Source: Harmonia axyridis
Lineage: Eukaryota; Arthropoda; Insecta; Coleoptera; Coccinellidae
Assembly (NCBI RefSeq): GCF_914767665.1
Contig: NC_059501.1
Span: 40,710,501 to 40,774,500 of the forward strand
Reading direction: 5' to 3'
DNA: 64,000 nt
Shown: positions 34,603 through 46,579 of the stretch, in pieces
Layout: each line of letters opens with the position of its first letter
How positions within the stretch are numbered: position 1 is the first letter of the stretch
Notes under the pieces: generated by a model
Told to the model about the DNA's origin: nothing
Seen by the model: the letters and a program-made list of their open reading frames with translations, nothing else
Database searches by the model: none
Translations under genes and position numbers: made by a program

Positions 34603-37332
34603 TCTCTCTCTTAATCTAACCCTCGTAAGGGTGTAGTGACATCATGTCGCGACTCTTTGAACGAGCTGCTTCCAGGACTCCCTATCTTGGGCATGATGAA
34701 CGGCTTCGTGCATATTCTCCCCAGCTAGAGTTTTAAGTTGGTCTATCCATCGTGATGGTGAGCGTCCCCTAGGTCTTTTTCCCTCGATTTTTCCTTCGAT
34801 GATCAACTTTTCCATTCCATCCGATCTCCTGGCAATGTGTCCAAAATATCTAAGGTACTGCTGACTAACCTTAGTCGACAATCTTGTTTGTATGCCCAGT
34901 TGTCTCAGAATCGACTCATTGGTGCGACGAGCAGTCCATGGTATTCTAAGGAGGCGTCTATAACACCACATTTCTAATGCATCAATTCTTCGTCGATCTG
35001 CCATCTTTAATGTCCAAGTCTCTGCTGCATATGTTGCGATAGGAAAAATGAGTGATTGGACCAGCCTAACCTTGGTTCTTGCAGTTATTGCGGTATCCCT
35101 CCAGATACGGGCCAATTTCGCTGTAGAGTTTCTCGCCATCGCTATGCGCTTTCGAATTTCGGGCTCACATTCGCCGGTGTTCGTCACAATAGATCCCAGA
35201 TACTCGAAGCGGTTGACTACCTCGAGGTCAGCAATCCTTGTGATGTCTGGACTGTTATTATTAAAGCGATCTACTATCATCACCTTGGTCTTAGATTTGT
35301 TGATTTCGAGACCATATACTGAGCTTTTGTTTTCTAATCTTTGCATTAAAATCCGCAGTTCACCCTCGTCTTGGACTATTATCAATGTGTCGTCAGCGTA
35401 TCGTAGATTGCTAATCTTCTTACCACCAATTGCAATGCCTCCATTCCAGTTCTCGAGGATCTCTCTCATGATGTACTCGCTGTAAATGTTAAAGAGAAGA
35501 GGAGACAGAATGCAACCCTGTCTCACTCCAGAAGCTGTTGAAAACTCGTCTGAGTGGATATCATTGACTCTTACCGTCGCTGTGCCTGAAGAGTATAATT
35601 GCCGAATGAGGCGCACCAGATGTCTTGGTGTTCCCATTTCCAACAGAATCCTCCACAGTTTCGGCCACCTCACCCTATCGAAAGCTTTTTTGAAATCCAC
35701 AAAACATAATATCATTTTTACGTTGAATTCTCTTGCTTTCTCAATCAGTTGTCGTACATTCAAAATCTGCTCTCGAGTCCCTTTCCCTGGAACAAATCCC
35801 GTCTGTTCATTGGGTATTTGCGGTAAAAGGAAAGCTTTCAGTCTTTCGTTCAATATTGTGAGCATGACTTTGCTTGCGTGTGAGATGAGTGCGATGGTTC
35901 GGTAGTTTTCACATTCTAGTGGTGAACCCTTTTTGTACAATGGTATGAATGTGGATTGACACCATTTCTTCGGCCAGTATCCTGATTCCCAAATTTTCCG
36001 ACACAGAACGTGAAGAATGTCAATGCCCAGTTCTCCCATGCTTTTTAAAACCTCAGCAGTTATTCCATCGGATCCTGGTGACTTTTGATTTCGTAGCCTT
36101 CTCACTGCGCGTTCTACCTCTTCCCTTAGAATCTCAGGTTCAAGGTCTTTCAAATGGTCTTCCGGTACGGTATCCGGAGTATCCTGGAACAATTGGACGC
36201 AGTAATCCCTCCATACCTTGGCTATACCTTCCACATCTGTGATAATATTTCCTTGCTTGTCCTTGATGATCTGAGTCTTAGCTTTGAATTCTCGAGATAA
36301 ATATTTCACTTTGTTGTATAGTTCTTTAGAGTGATTCGCAGTCGCATGCATTTCTAGATCTCCGCATATTTTGTTTATGTGCTCGTTTTTATCTCTTCGG
36401 CAAGCTTGTTTTATTTCATTGTTTATTTCTTTAAGCATAAGTTTCTGCTGCTCTGCATCTGTAACTGTTTGTCGTATGGTCAGTCTTTTATCAATTAATT
36501 CCAATGTTTTGTCTGACATCCAATGTTGTCGTTTCGTTGTTTTATCAGTTTTTTGAACTTTACTTGCTGCTTCAACAATCCATTTTTCGGTTCTATCCCA
36601 AACTGTATCACAGCTTCCTGTTATTTCGGGCGGACCACTCTCTCGAAGAGCATCTTGAAAGCGTATTGGGTCAGGAATGGTTATTTTTCTGGATTTCGGT
36701 TTAACCTTTGGTTTGTTGAATTTGACCTTAAGAGAAGCCCACAATAAACGATGATCGGATCCACATTCTGCACCGGGTTTGGTCTTAGTGTTACGGAAAG
36801 ACGTTTTCCACCTTTTGTCAATAAGAAAGTAGTCAATTTGATTTTTGTGTTGTCCATTAGGAGATGTCCAGGTATAGAGGCGGCGTATGTGATGTTTAAA
36901 TATGGTGTTCATTATAGTTAAATTATTGTCAATGGCAAACTGGATTAGTCTGCTACCTCGTTCGTTACGTTTGCCAATCCCATAACGCCCGACTGTATCT
37001 CTCAGATGGTCATCAGCTCCTGTGCACCCTACTTTGGCGTTAAAGTCGCCCATTAAGACCGTAATCCCCTTGGGTTTTAAGGACGTCATGGTATCTTCTA
37101 AAAGTGCATAGAAGTTTTCTATATCTTGGTCGCAGGCGTCAGTGGTGGGCAGATAAACTTGGATGATGTGTAATTTAAATGGTCGAGTATTCAGGGTGAC
37201 AGTAATAATTCTGTCATTAATAGGTCTATACGCTTCAACGAATTGAGCGAATCTTTTGTTGATGAGAACTGCCACACCACACCGTCCTGTAACATTTGCT
37301 CCGGAAATATATAGCATGTGATCTTGTGTCTC
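34603..37332 (-). mobile_element. RTE/BovB-like non-LTR retrotransposon, 5'-truncated
   Basis: Inserted into Penelope element 2. The 8-base GACCAAAC occurs once in element 1 and flanks this insertion at 34595-34602 and 37333-37340, a clean target-site duplication. The 3' end on the - strand is a short UTR ending in a GA-rich run, with no poly-A. The 5' end is cut inside the endonuclease. Its uncorrupted ORF marks it as the youngest layer of the nest. Confidence 0.9.
34642..37332 (-). CDS. RTE-type endonuclease/reverse transcriptase (N-terminus missing)
   Basis: About 896 residues with no stop or frameshift. APE-type endonuclease: GDFN near residue 97 and SDHRLL near 194; the first part of the nuclease, including the catalytic glutamate region, is missing. 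RT: NYRTIALIS near 478, TGFVPGKGT near 513, FVDFKKAFDRV near 546, SGVRQGCILSPLLF near 603 and the catalytic YADD at 647-650. The C-terminus has the RTE/BovB pattern YFGHIARRSDGMEK, GKIEGKRPRGR and a final DRESW. No native start survives, so it is not expected to be functional alone. Confidence 0.85.
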   Translation of the reverse strand, partial: ETQDHMLYISGANVTGRCGVAVLINKRFAQFVEAYRPINDRIITVTLNTRPFKLHIIQVYLPTTDACDQDIENFYALLEDTMTSLKPKGITVLMGDFNAKVGCTGADDHLRDTVGRYGIGKRNERGSRLIQFAIDNNLTIMNTIFKHHIRRLYTWTSPNGQHKNQIDYFLIDKRWKTSFRNTKTKPGAECGSDHRLLWASLKVKFNKPKVKPKSRKITIPDPIRFQDALRESGPPEITGSCDTVWDRTEKWIVEAASKVQKTDKTTKRQHWMSDKTLELIDKRLTIRQTVTDAEQQKLMLKEINNEIKQACRRDKNEHINKICGDLEMHATANHSKELYNKVKYLSREFKAKTQIIKDKQGNIITDVEGIAKVWRDYCVQLFQDTPDTVPEDHLKDLEPEILREEVERAVRRLRNQKSPGSDGITAEVLKSMGELGIDILHVLCRKIWESGYWPKKWCQSTFIPLYKKGSPLECENYRTIALISHASKVMLTILNERLKAFLLPQIPNEQTGFVPGKGTREQILNVRQLIEKAREFNVKMILCFVDFKKAFDRVRWPKLWRILLEMGTPRHLVRLIRQLYSSGTATVRVNDIHSDEFSTASGVRQGCILSPLLFNIYSEYIMREILENWNGGIAIGGKKISNLRYADDTLIIVQDEGELRILMQRLENKSSVYGLEINKSKTKVMIVDRFNNNSPDITRIADLEVVNRFEYLGSIVTNTGECEPEIRKRIAMARNSTAKLARIWRDTAITARTKVRLVQSLIFPIATYAAETWTLKMADRRRIDALEMWCYRRLLRIPWTARRTNESILRQLGIQTRLSTKVSQQYLRYFGHIARRSDGMEKLIIEGKIEGKRPRGRSPSRWIDQLKTLAGENMHEAVHHAQDRESWKQLVQRVAT

Positions 37333-37340
37333 GACCAAAC

Positions 37341-37628
37341 AGTATCTTAAAAATAGAGTCTACCAGCACGGATATGATTGTAGACCCACTAATAAAGACA
37401 AAAATGAAAAAACCGCTCTAGCCGCTCATCACTTCAACGAAGACCACAATTTCGATTTCGAGAACGTCACCATCTTAGAAAAAGAAAAAAAACTATAAAA
37501 AGAGATGTATCGGTGAGATGATTCATATTTCTTTAAACGAGACGGTAAATTTGAGGACTGATGTACAGAATTTGAGCACAATATATCACAACATTTTAGA
37601 GAGATACAAACGGATGATTCGTTCTTGA
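37341..37628 (+). pseudogene. Penelope-like element 2: rest of GIY-YIG domain
   Basis: Resumes at QYLKNRVYQHGYD exactly after the RTE target duplication. The frame is lost near 37485-37492, where an A run has eight bases against seven in element 1. The stop equivalent to element 1 is at 37626-37628. Confidence 0.75.
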
Positions 37629-37930
37629 CGAATTTCAGGAACATACCCCTTTCTTTGACATTAGATAACCATATGACGCTCGACGTTCTGCATATGACAG
37701 ATGACACGGAGACTAGTTTTCAGCTGTTTATTGTACTTAATGTGGAAAAATCTTTTGAACACCCTAAAATTATAATAAAAGATTATAGATAGTTTCATCT
37801 GTTGACCAGTGGACCTGTATATTGTATATTGTATATTGAGTTCTTAAAAAATTGACGACACAGTTTTATGTCCACCTCAGAATATTGTGAGGGATTATTC
37901 ATATGAATTGGTATGTGTTTTAAATTATGT

Positions 37931-38131
37931 TTTTTGTAATGCTCTGTTGTATTTTGTTTCTGCACCTACTAGAGTATACTACTTTCTTTATATTATGGCA
38001 CTATGTTATGCCCCATGTTTTCAATGTCGTTCTGTTTCCAGCCTTGAAAAAGACCAGAAATAAAGGTCGAAACGTCGGCATCTCATTAAGGATTTTTATT
38101 TCCCCTGTCCTCTCTGCCACTACATAGTTGA
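37931..38131 (+). repeat. Penelope pLTR of element 2 (inverted, truncated)
   Basis: Reverse complement of 30753-30955; about 35 terminal bases are missing at the right edge. Hammerhead-like core on the + strand at 38041-38079. Confidence 0.75.
38041..38079 (+). ncRNA. Hammerhead-ribozyme-like core, degenerate
   Basis: Order seen: GCC, TTGAAAAA, GACC, 9-base loop, GGTC, GAAAC, GTC, GGC. GACC/GGTC would be stem II, GAAA the conserved core, GTC the cleavage triplet and GCC/GGC stem I. The CUGANGA box is imperfect, so activity is doubtful. Hammerhead motifs are known from Penelope-like terminal repeats. The same motif is present in all three terminal repeats here. Confidence 0.4.
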
Positions 38132-38155
38132 ATAATATGTATTTAGATATACATA

Positions 38156-38594
38156 TACAGGGTGTGGCGTAATTAATGGATAATACTGTACTGGCGAATA
38201 GGGGAGGTCATGGCCGACCAGAAAATGTAAAGTTATGTTCAGTAAAAATATTATAGTGTTCGATATCTCGAACAATTTAATTTTTTTCTGAAAAGTGCAC
38301 CTTCACTCACTAAATTCATTGTTGTGATCACAAATCTTGTTATTTCTTTGAGCATTGTTTTTCATTTTACTCTCAAATATCTGTACTATGAGATAAACTA
38401 CCAAATTCCTACCATCTTGCTTAATTAAGAGAAGAAAAGTATGATAATCCTGATGTTTGCACTTTTTCGAAAAAAATGAAATTGTTCGATATCTCGAAAA
38501 CTATGATATTTTTACTGAACAAAATTTTCTGGTCGGCCAACACCTCCCCTATTCGCCAGTACAGGATTATCCATTAATTACGCCACACCCTGTA
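38156..38594. mobile_element. Palindromic MITE (unit F)
   Basis: Full-length 439 bases, only 12 bases beyond the Penelope target duplication. Its left arm has the four-base loop of a small hairpin inverted (38264-38267, TATC instead of GATA). Confidence 0.75.
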
Positions 38595-40938
38595 TGTGTT
38601 TGAAATGAAAATAACCATATTGTACCTTTCAAACAGCGAATTACAACCATCTATTAGTAAGTTATTATTAAATGCCATTTCATAAGCCATGATAGCTTGA
38701 CAAATAAACATTTTAAAAATTTTTTAAGAAGTCATCAAACAATAGTCACTTATCTGATAACATCATGCATAAAAAATCATTAATCCATTTTTTAATTACA
38801 AACAGATAGTTGAATAACTTTAAGAAAAAAGTATGAGAATTATTCAACTATCTATCAGTAAATAATTAAATAATGCTTTGATGACCATAACGTGATCAGA
38901 TAAACATGAAAAGTTAGACGCTTTTCTCAAAGTTTTTTTGAAATGTTTATTTGTTTTATAATTTTTTTTTTCGTGGTATTTATTTATCACTGACCTCTGA
39001 ACAATAAGAATTTAGTTGCTGGTATCAGGACTTAATTTAGTTTATTCACAAATTCTTATGGATACCTATGTTATCTACTAGAAAGTTAAATAATGGTTTA
39101 ATGAACGTGACGTCATCAGATAACCAACAAAAGTTTGACTTAGGTACTCTTAATTTGTGTAGGTACATTTAAAATATTTATTTGTCATATTTATAATGAC
39201 TTACCTAATGAGGTTGATGGCCATTCTGAAAATTCTAACTATCTTATGTATTATCAGATAAATAATTCTTGGAATGTATCTGTCAACAGATAAGAAACGA
39301 AAGTTTTACCCTTTTTTAAAATATTCATTTTTACCAGGGTGATAAAATAAATCAGATATAATTGAACGAAAATAAAAATCATATTCTCTTTTCCCATTGT
39401 TTAGGTTGAATTTTGAAACGTTCAACTAAAGAACGAAATCAGTTTGAGTAGTTTGATACTTCAAAATAAATATCGATATGTAGAATTTCAAAACTGAAAT
39501 TATAATATATATTATAATTAATAACGAAAGTATTCCATAAAAATAGGAGCAAACTACTGAATATGTCGTATTTAACCTAATATTGTCACGATAAATCAGG
39601 ATTTTCAACTAATGGAACTAGAGCATAATAGGTTTCCTGTGATCGAAATCATAATGCGAAAAATTAAAAAATATCGAATTTGACATTCTAAAATAAATAT
39701 CGAATATTTTCGATACCTATGTAGCTGTTTCTAATTTCTGGACATCGAAAATAAAAGTTATGACTCAATATTGCTGAGAGCCCCAGAAATAAATAAAAAC
39801 AATAAAATATTAATATTATTCAACGGCTGCTTTCAAATATCAGAAGGTGTTTTCAACAGGTTCTGGTCACGATAAATCAGAATTTTTGACTAATGCAACT
39901 AGATCATAATATGTTTCGTGTGGTCGAATTCAAAATGCGAAATATTTAAAAAATATCGAATTTGATGCTCTAAAATAAATATCGATATGTACAATTTCAA
40001 ATTTGAAATTCTGCTTAACGAAAATACTCGATAAAAATGGGAGCAAACTACTAAATATGTCGTTTTCAACTGAATATCGTCATCTGAATCTTATAATTCT
40101 CCTTTATGATAGATTAGTCTATTGTGCAACAAGTGGGGAAAGTCCAACATTTCTCGCGGGTGTGGAAGTTTGTGGTACGAGCCTGAAAGGCGAGTGCCAC
40201 TTATAATTAATTTATTCATAGTTATATCATACCTTACTAACTAGATCTTCGTTATAATTTGGATTTTTCTGAGTATTAGGTACTAGAGAATAGTTTGAAA
40301 TTTTTACTCTTATTACATGATGAAAACTTTAAATTAGAATATCCATGCCAAATTCAAGGTCAATATCTTGTAAAGGACAGGTGCTATGAGAAAAAACTTG
40401 AAAAAATCAAACTTCAACACCCTGTATATGGAAAACAAAGAGTTTGGGTGCACATCCTTCAATTTAGGAACACCCTGTATAAAAGCTGATTTAGAGTTTT
40501 ATTCAATCCATTCGGTTTCTTTCATGCTGAATGAACCTAGTGTCATTTTGAAGTAAAAAGTGGTCCATTTTGAAGTGAAAGCTTGTATCTTTCCATGATT
40601 AACTGACATAACCTACTGAACACAAGTGACATGGAAAATATCAAAAAATTAATACACTTTGTTACTTCATATAATGTGAAAATACAAGTAAATGAATGGA
40701 GACATTTTTTATTCTATTCATTCCACCTTCAATGCATTTTGTGAAAACCCATATTAATGAACGGCAAAAAAAATGCCGTCCCAAAATGGCGGAAGAATCT
40801 AGAAGTTCCCCCCCCCCAAAGTGGGTCCTGGATCCGCGCCTGACTTATTTGAGTACTTAAGTGTGTTGGTACGCTTACTAGCTTAGTATCAGTTTAACAG
40901 TGCTGAAGTACAGAACAGATAATTTTAAAGCTAAAAAG

Positions 40939-41498
40939 ATGTCTTTGGATCATTTATATGAGTTCAGCTTCGAAAAGTTGTACAACGACTGTACAGAAAG
41001 GTAATGCTTTTACATCATTTTTTTCTTTAATCATTTTTGAAACAATATAATCGAATGTAATCTTCAGTTTCTGAATGTTGCATTTTTATAAAGAAATTTT
41101 TGTTCAATATATGTGTATGAAATGAACGATAACCATATTGTACCTATCAAACAGCGAATTAATATGTACTTTTTTTTCCTAGGGGTATAACTTTTGAGGA
41201 AGACTGCAGCGTATGTCTGAGTAGGTTGACTGGAGAACTGTACCTAACAGATTGCAGGCATTGTTTTCACAAAGAATGCATCGACAGGTGGTGCTCCAGT
41301 TCTTCCAAATGTTGTCCGATGTGTAGGACAACGTTAATTTTCGAAGGTACCTTCACTATCTTCGATACAAATTGGCAGAATGTTAATATACATCGTTTCG
41401 ACAAGATGGATAGCGATGAAGAAGATGAAGAAAGTGGAGAGGAAAATGAAGAAGAGAATGAAGGAGAAAATGAAGAACAAACCAACGAGGACATTTAA
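40939..41498 (+). CDS. RING-H2 finger protein, copy F
   Basis: Exons 40939-41000 and 41183-41498. 125 residues, same predicted protein as copies C and G. The nested insertion ends about 2.8 kb upstream and leaves the promoter region intact. Confidence 0.85.
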
Positions 41499-43795
41499 TG
41501 GAGAAAATATCACTCTCAAATTAAATTCTCTCTATACATTTGTATGAAGACTACTGAAAAAGTGTTCTATTCCATTGATGAATTCATGGCCTATGACTTT
41601 CAGTGAATCCTGCCTTTTAACGTGATTTCTTCTTTTTTTCTGTACATGTATTTATGTTTATTTTCATCTTCACTTGTATTTTGTTTGTTTGGATTCATGC
41701 TGTATCGTTTTATATATACATATTTTATTTTGAATTATGTTGTGTTCATATCTCATCATGATTTCTGTAAAATTTTACATCTCTGTTCGACACACCCTGT
41801 AACATTTTTGAGGGAAATGAATGAGTTATAAATTGTAATATATGTATTAGAATCATTTGTCTTTTTTTTTCATCTTATTTTTCCTAACGTTAACTAACTA
41901 AGTGTCATTTCAATCAGAAATAGCTCTCGTTTGTCTTATGAATGTGATTTATTATAAATAAAATAATTGAAAAAATACACTTATTAGGTGTACAACTTTG
42001 CTTCCGCCGTTTTGCAATAGATAACTATAGAGGTAGGTGGTAAGTGATAGTCGAAAGATCGTTCGATGTTGCTTGCTAAGCCTACAAGAGGCACTTACTA
42101 CAGACGAGTTGTAACAAAATCGACTAATAATCCGAGTAATCAAACAGCTATCGATATTGGATGGGCAATGATAGACATATATTTTTTTTATATGTAATGG
42201 AAATTTCTGATATGCTCATTCCTAATGATCCAAGAATAAGAGCCAATTTGATTGTAAGAGATAAAACGATATTCGGTATTTTATTGATCTACAAAAGTAT
42301 GTTAAAGTCAGATTTTCGGCCTAAATATTAGGTGTACAACTTTGCTTCCGCCGTTTTGCAATAGATGGCTGTAGCTGTAAGGGGTAGTCGAAATAAATAG
42401 ATAGTAGATGCCATACAATAAGCTTAAGTATTTGTTAACATAACGCTATCGAAATATTAGTCGATTTTTGTCTGCATCATGAAGTTATTCTCGTTTAAAT
42501 ATGTCAGCTCCAAATTGAAAATCTGGGCGTACGCCAATGCAGTGAAACTGTCATATCATTTATTTTCCTGGTTTCCTTGGATGAACGTTATTGATAATAA
42601 TTGCAGCGAAATTCATAAAGCTATATTCCTCTATTATATTCATAAAACCCTCAAAAAAGGGGTAACTTAACCATAGTACTAATAAATGGTACCACGGTAC
42701 CAATATGGGTTCATTTGAAAACATTGAGTGTTACCCAAAAAACGATTACGATGAACTTTATTTGCTCATAAAAAACGCAATTTAGTGTTTTTGACGGGAT
42801 TTCGATTTTTCTAGTATTAGACAGGTCAATTGGAATAAATCGGAATCATCGTGGCACACTCAAATGGAAAACTAAAAATTGAATTATAAAAAAATTTTGA
42901 CGTTTGAAATGTCACTTATGTGGTATCATTGGATTCAAAAAATTATACAGATTTCAAAAATGTTATAATATACAGGGTGTTCCACTTGAAAATCGAGAGT
43001 TGGTATCACTTCCGGCGAAACAGGAAGTGAAAAAAAATCATTTGTAGATTAAAAAGTGTCGCTTATTATGTATATTATGTATTATTAATTTTTAGTAACG
43101 TTTATTATTTTAACGTGAAATCTAAAGAAGCGACTAATAGGAAAAAAATTTAATTTGAAGAATAAAAAAAAGATGAAATATAATGACTGTCATTCAATTT
43201 TCGATTTAAAATGAATTTCGAACAAGTAGAAACCAAGCCAATCCACAGTATTGTTTAGAATTAGGATAAAATATATCAAAATGAAAAAATTGTTTTCCGA
43301 GAAGTAAATAAAGTATTTTCACAGCCTTGAAGTCACAGATAAAGGCCACTCCTACTGTTTTTTTTGAGCTGATTCGCGTGTAAGCTTCTCCTACTATCGG
43401 TCTATTTGATTGGAGATGGTTGAAATATGTGCAGTCAGTTTTTGATAATTACCTGAAGCTCGCAAGATTTGGTGTTTAAACACGAAATCCAACAATAATC
43501 CAAAGCCAGTTTGAGGTCGTTTATACAAGAAATTCGTAATTGCCTCTGAAAAGATAAATGATTGTTTTATTGTTGGTTTTTTTCATTCAGACTCAAGGCA
43601 ATTATCTTGTCTATGTCTGTGACCTTTTTCATTGAGGAGAAATTTAAAAACTATGAAATTTGTGACAAGAAGTAAATAATACAACTCATTGTAGCTTTTC
43701 ATCGGAAAAATTTATCTAGGATCAATCGAGTAATTTGAAAAGGAAAAAATTTTATTCGAATGTCTATAAGTATAATATGTATTTAGATATACATA

Positions 43796-44234
43796 TACAG
43801 GGTGTGGCGTAATTAATGGATAATACTGTACTGGCGAATAGGGGAGGTCATGGCCGACCAGAAAATGTAAAGTTATGTTCAGTAAAAATATTATAGTGTT
43901 CGAGATATCGAACAATTTAATTTTTTTCTGAAAAGTGCACCTTCACTCACTAAATTCATTGTTGTGATCACAAATCTTGTTATTTCTTTCAGCATTGTTT
44001 TTCATTTTACTCTCAAATATCTGTACTATGAGATAAACTACCAAATTCCTACCATCTTGCTTAATTAAGAGAAGAAAAGTATGATAATCCTGATGTTTGC
44101 ACTTTTTAGAAAAAAATGAAATTGTCCGATATCTCGAAAACTATGATATTTTTACTGAACAAAATTTTCTGGTCGGCCAACACCTCCCCTATTCGCCAGT
44201 ACAGGATTATCCATTAATTACGCCACACCCTGTA
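43796..44234. mobile_element. Palindromic MITE (unit G)
   Basis: Full-length 439-base copy with intact ends. Shares ATTATAG in the left arm with the unit F copy but has the standard hairpin loop. Confidence 0.75.
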
Positions 44235-46579
44235 TGTGTTTGAAATGAAAATAACCATATTGTACCTTTCAAACAGCGAATTACAACCATCTATTAGTAA
44301 GTTATTATTAAATGCCATTTCATAAGCCATGATAGCTTGACAAATAAACATTTTAAAAATTTTTTAAGAAGTCATCAAACAATAGTCACTTATCTGATAA
44401 CATCATGCATAAAAAATCATTAATCCATTTTTTAATTACAAACAGATAGTTGAATAACTTTAAGAAAAAAGTATGAGAATTATTCAACTATCTATCAGTA
44501 AATAATTAAATAATGCTTTGATGACCATAACGTGATCAGATAAACATGAAAAGTTAGACGCTTTTCTCAAAGTTTTTTTGAAATGTTTATTTGTTTTATA
44601 ATTTTTTTTTTCGTGGTATTTATTTATCACTGACCTCTGAACAATAAGAATTTAGTTGCTGGTATCAGGACTTAATTTAGTTTATTCACAAATTCTTATG
44701 GATACCTATGTTATCTACTAGAAAGTTAAATAATGGTTTAATGAACGTGACGTCATCAGATAACCAACAAAAGTTTGACTTAGGTACTCTTAATTTGTGT
44801 AGGTACATTTGAAATATTTATTTGTCATATTTATAATGACTTACCTAATGAGGTTGATGGCCATTCTGAAAATTCTAACTATCTTATGTATTATCAGATA
44901 AATAATTCTTGGAATGTATCTGTCAACAGATAAGAAACGAAAGTTTTACCCTTTTTTAAAATATTCATTTTTACCAGGGTGATAAAATAAATCAGATATA
45001 ATTGAACGAAAATAAAAATCATATTCTCTTTTCCCATTGTTTAGGTTGAATTTTGAAACGTTCAACTAAAGAACGAAATCAGTTTAAGTAGTTTGATACT
45101 TCAAAATAAATATCGATATGTAGAATTTCAAAACTGAAATTATAATATATATTATAATTAATAACGAAAGTATTCCATAAAAATAGGAGCAAACTACTGA
45201 ATATGTCGTATTTAACCTAATATTGTCACGATAAATCAGGATTTTCAACTAATGGAACTAGAGCATAATAGGTTTCCTGTGATCGAAATCATAATGCGAA
45301 AAATTAAAAAATATCGAATTTGACATTCTAAAATAAATATCGAATATTTTCGATACCTATGTAGCTGTTTCTAATTTCTGGACATCGAAAATAAAAGTTA
45401 TGACTCAATATTGCTGAGAGCCCCAGAAATAAATAAAAACAATAAAATATTAATATTATTCAACGGCTGCTTTCAAATATCAGAAGGTGTTTTCAACAGG
45501 TTCTGGTCACGATAAATCAGAATTTTTGACTAATGCAACTAGATCATAATATGTTTCGTGTGGTCGAATTCAAAATGCGAAATATTTAAAAAATATCGAA
45601 TTTGATGCTCTAAAATAAATATCGATATGTACAATTTCAAATTTGAAATTCTGCTTAACGAAAATACTCGATAAAAATGGGAGCAAACTACTAAATATGT
45701 CGTTTTCAACTGAATATCGTCATCTGAATCTTATAATTCTCCTTTATGATAGATTAGTCTATTGTGCAACAAGTGGGGAAAGTCCAACATTTCTCGCGGG
45801 TGTGGAAGTTTGTGGTACGAGCCTGAAAGGCGAGTGCCACTTATAATTAATTTATTCATAGCTATATCATACCTTACTAACTAGATCTTCGTTATAATTT
45901 GGATTTTTCTGAGTATTAGGTACTAGAGAATAGTTTGAAATTTTTACTCTTATTACATGATGAAAACTTTAAATTAGAATATCCATGCCAAATTCAAGGT
46001 CAATATCTTGTAAAGGACAGGTGCTATGAGAAAAAAATTGAAAAAATCAAACTTCAACACCCTGTATATGGAAAACAAAGAGTTTGGGTGCACATCCTTC
46101 AATTTAGGAACACCCTGTATAAAAGCTGATTTAGAGTTTTATTCAATCCATTCGGTTTCTTTCATGCTGAATGAACCTAGTGTCATTTTGAAGTAAAAAG
46201 TGGTCCATTTTGAAGTGAAAGCTTGTATCTTTCCATGATTAACTGACATAACCTACTGAACACAAGTGACATGGAAAATATCAAAAAATTAATACACTTT
46301 GTTACTTCATATAATGTGAAAATACAAGTAAATGAATGGAGACATTTTTTATTCTATTCATTCCACCTTCAATGCATTTTGTGAAAACCCATATTAATGA
46401 ACGGCAAAAAAAAATGCCGTCCCAAAATGGCGGAAGAATCTAGAAGTTCCCCCCCCCAAAAGTGGGTCCTGGATCCGCGCCTGACCTATTTGAGTACTTA
46501 AGTGTGTTGGTACGCTTACTAGCTTAGTATCAGTTTAACAGTGCTGAAGTACAGAACAGATAATTTTAAAGCTAAAAAG

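Larger units (their letters stand above)
30718..38131. mobile_element. Composite Penelope-like insertion, two copies head to head
   Basis: Flanked by the 12-base direct repeat ATAATATGTATT at 30706-30717 and 38132-38143, consistent with a target-site duplication; other units have this sequence once. Inside, copy 1 runs on the - strand (33598 to 30718) with direct terminal repeats at both ends. Copy 2, 5'-truncated, runs on the + strand from 33599 to 38131 and is split by an RTE LINE. The outer parts form a long inverted repeat. Such mixed direct and inverted arrangements are typical of Penelope-like elements. Confidence 0.85.
28914..41983 (+). repeat. Tandem array unit F with nested 7.4-kb insertion
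   Basis: Without the insertion at 30718-38131 and its 12-base duplication the unit is about 5.64 kb. The insertion lies in the spacer, just left of the MITE. The flanking spacer matches the other units. Confidence 0.95.
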
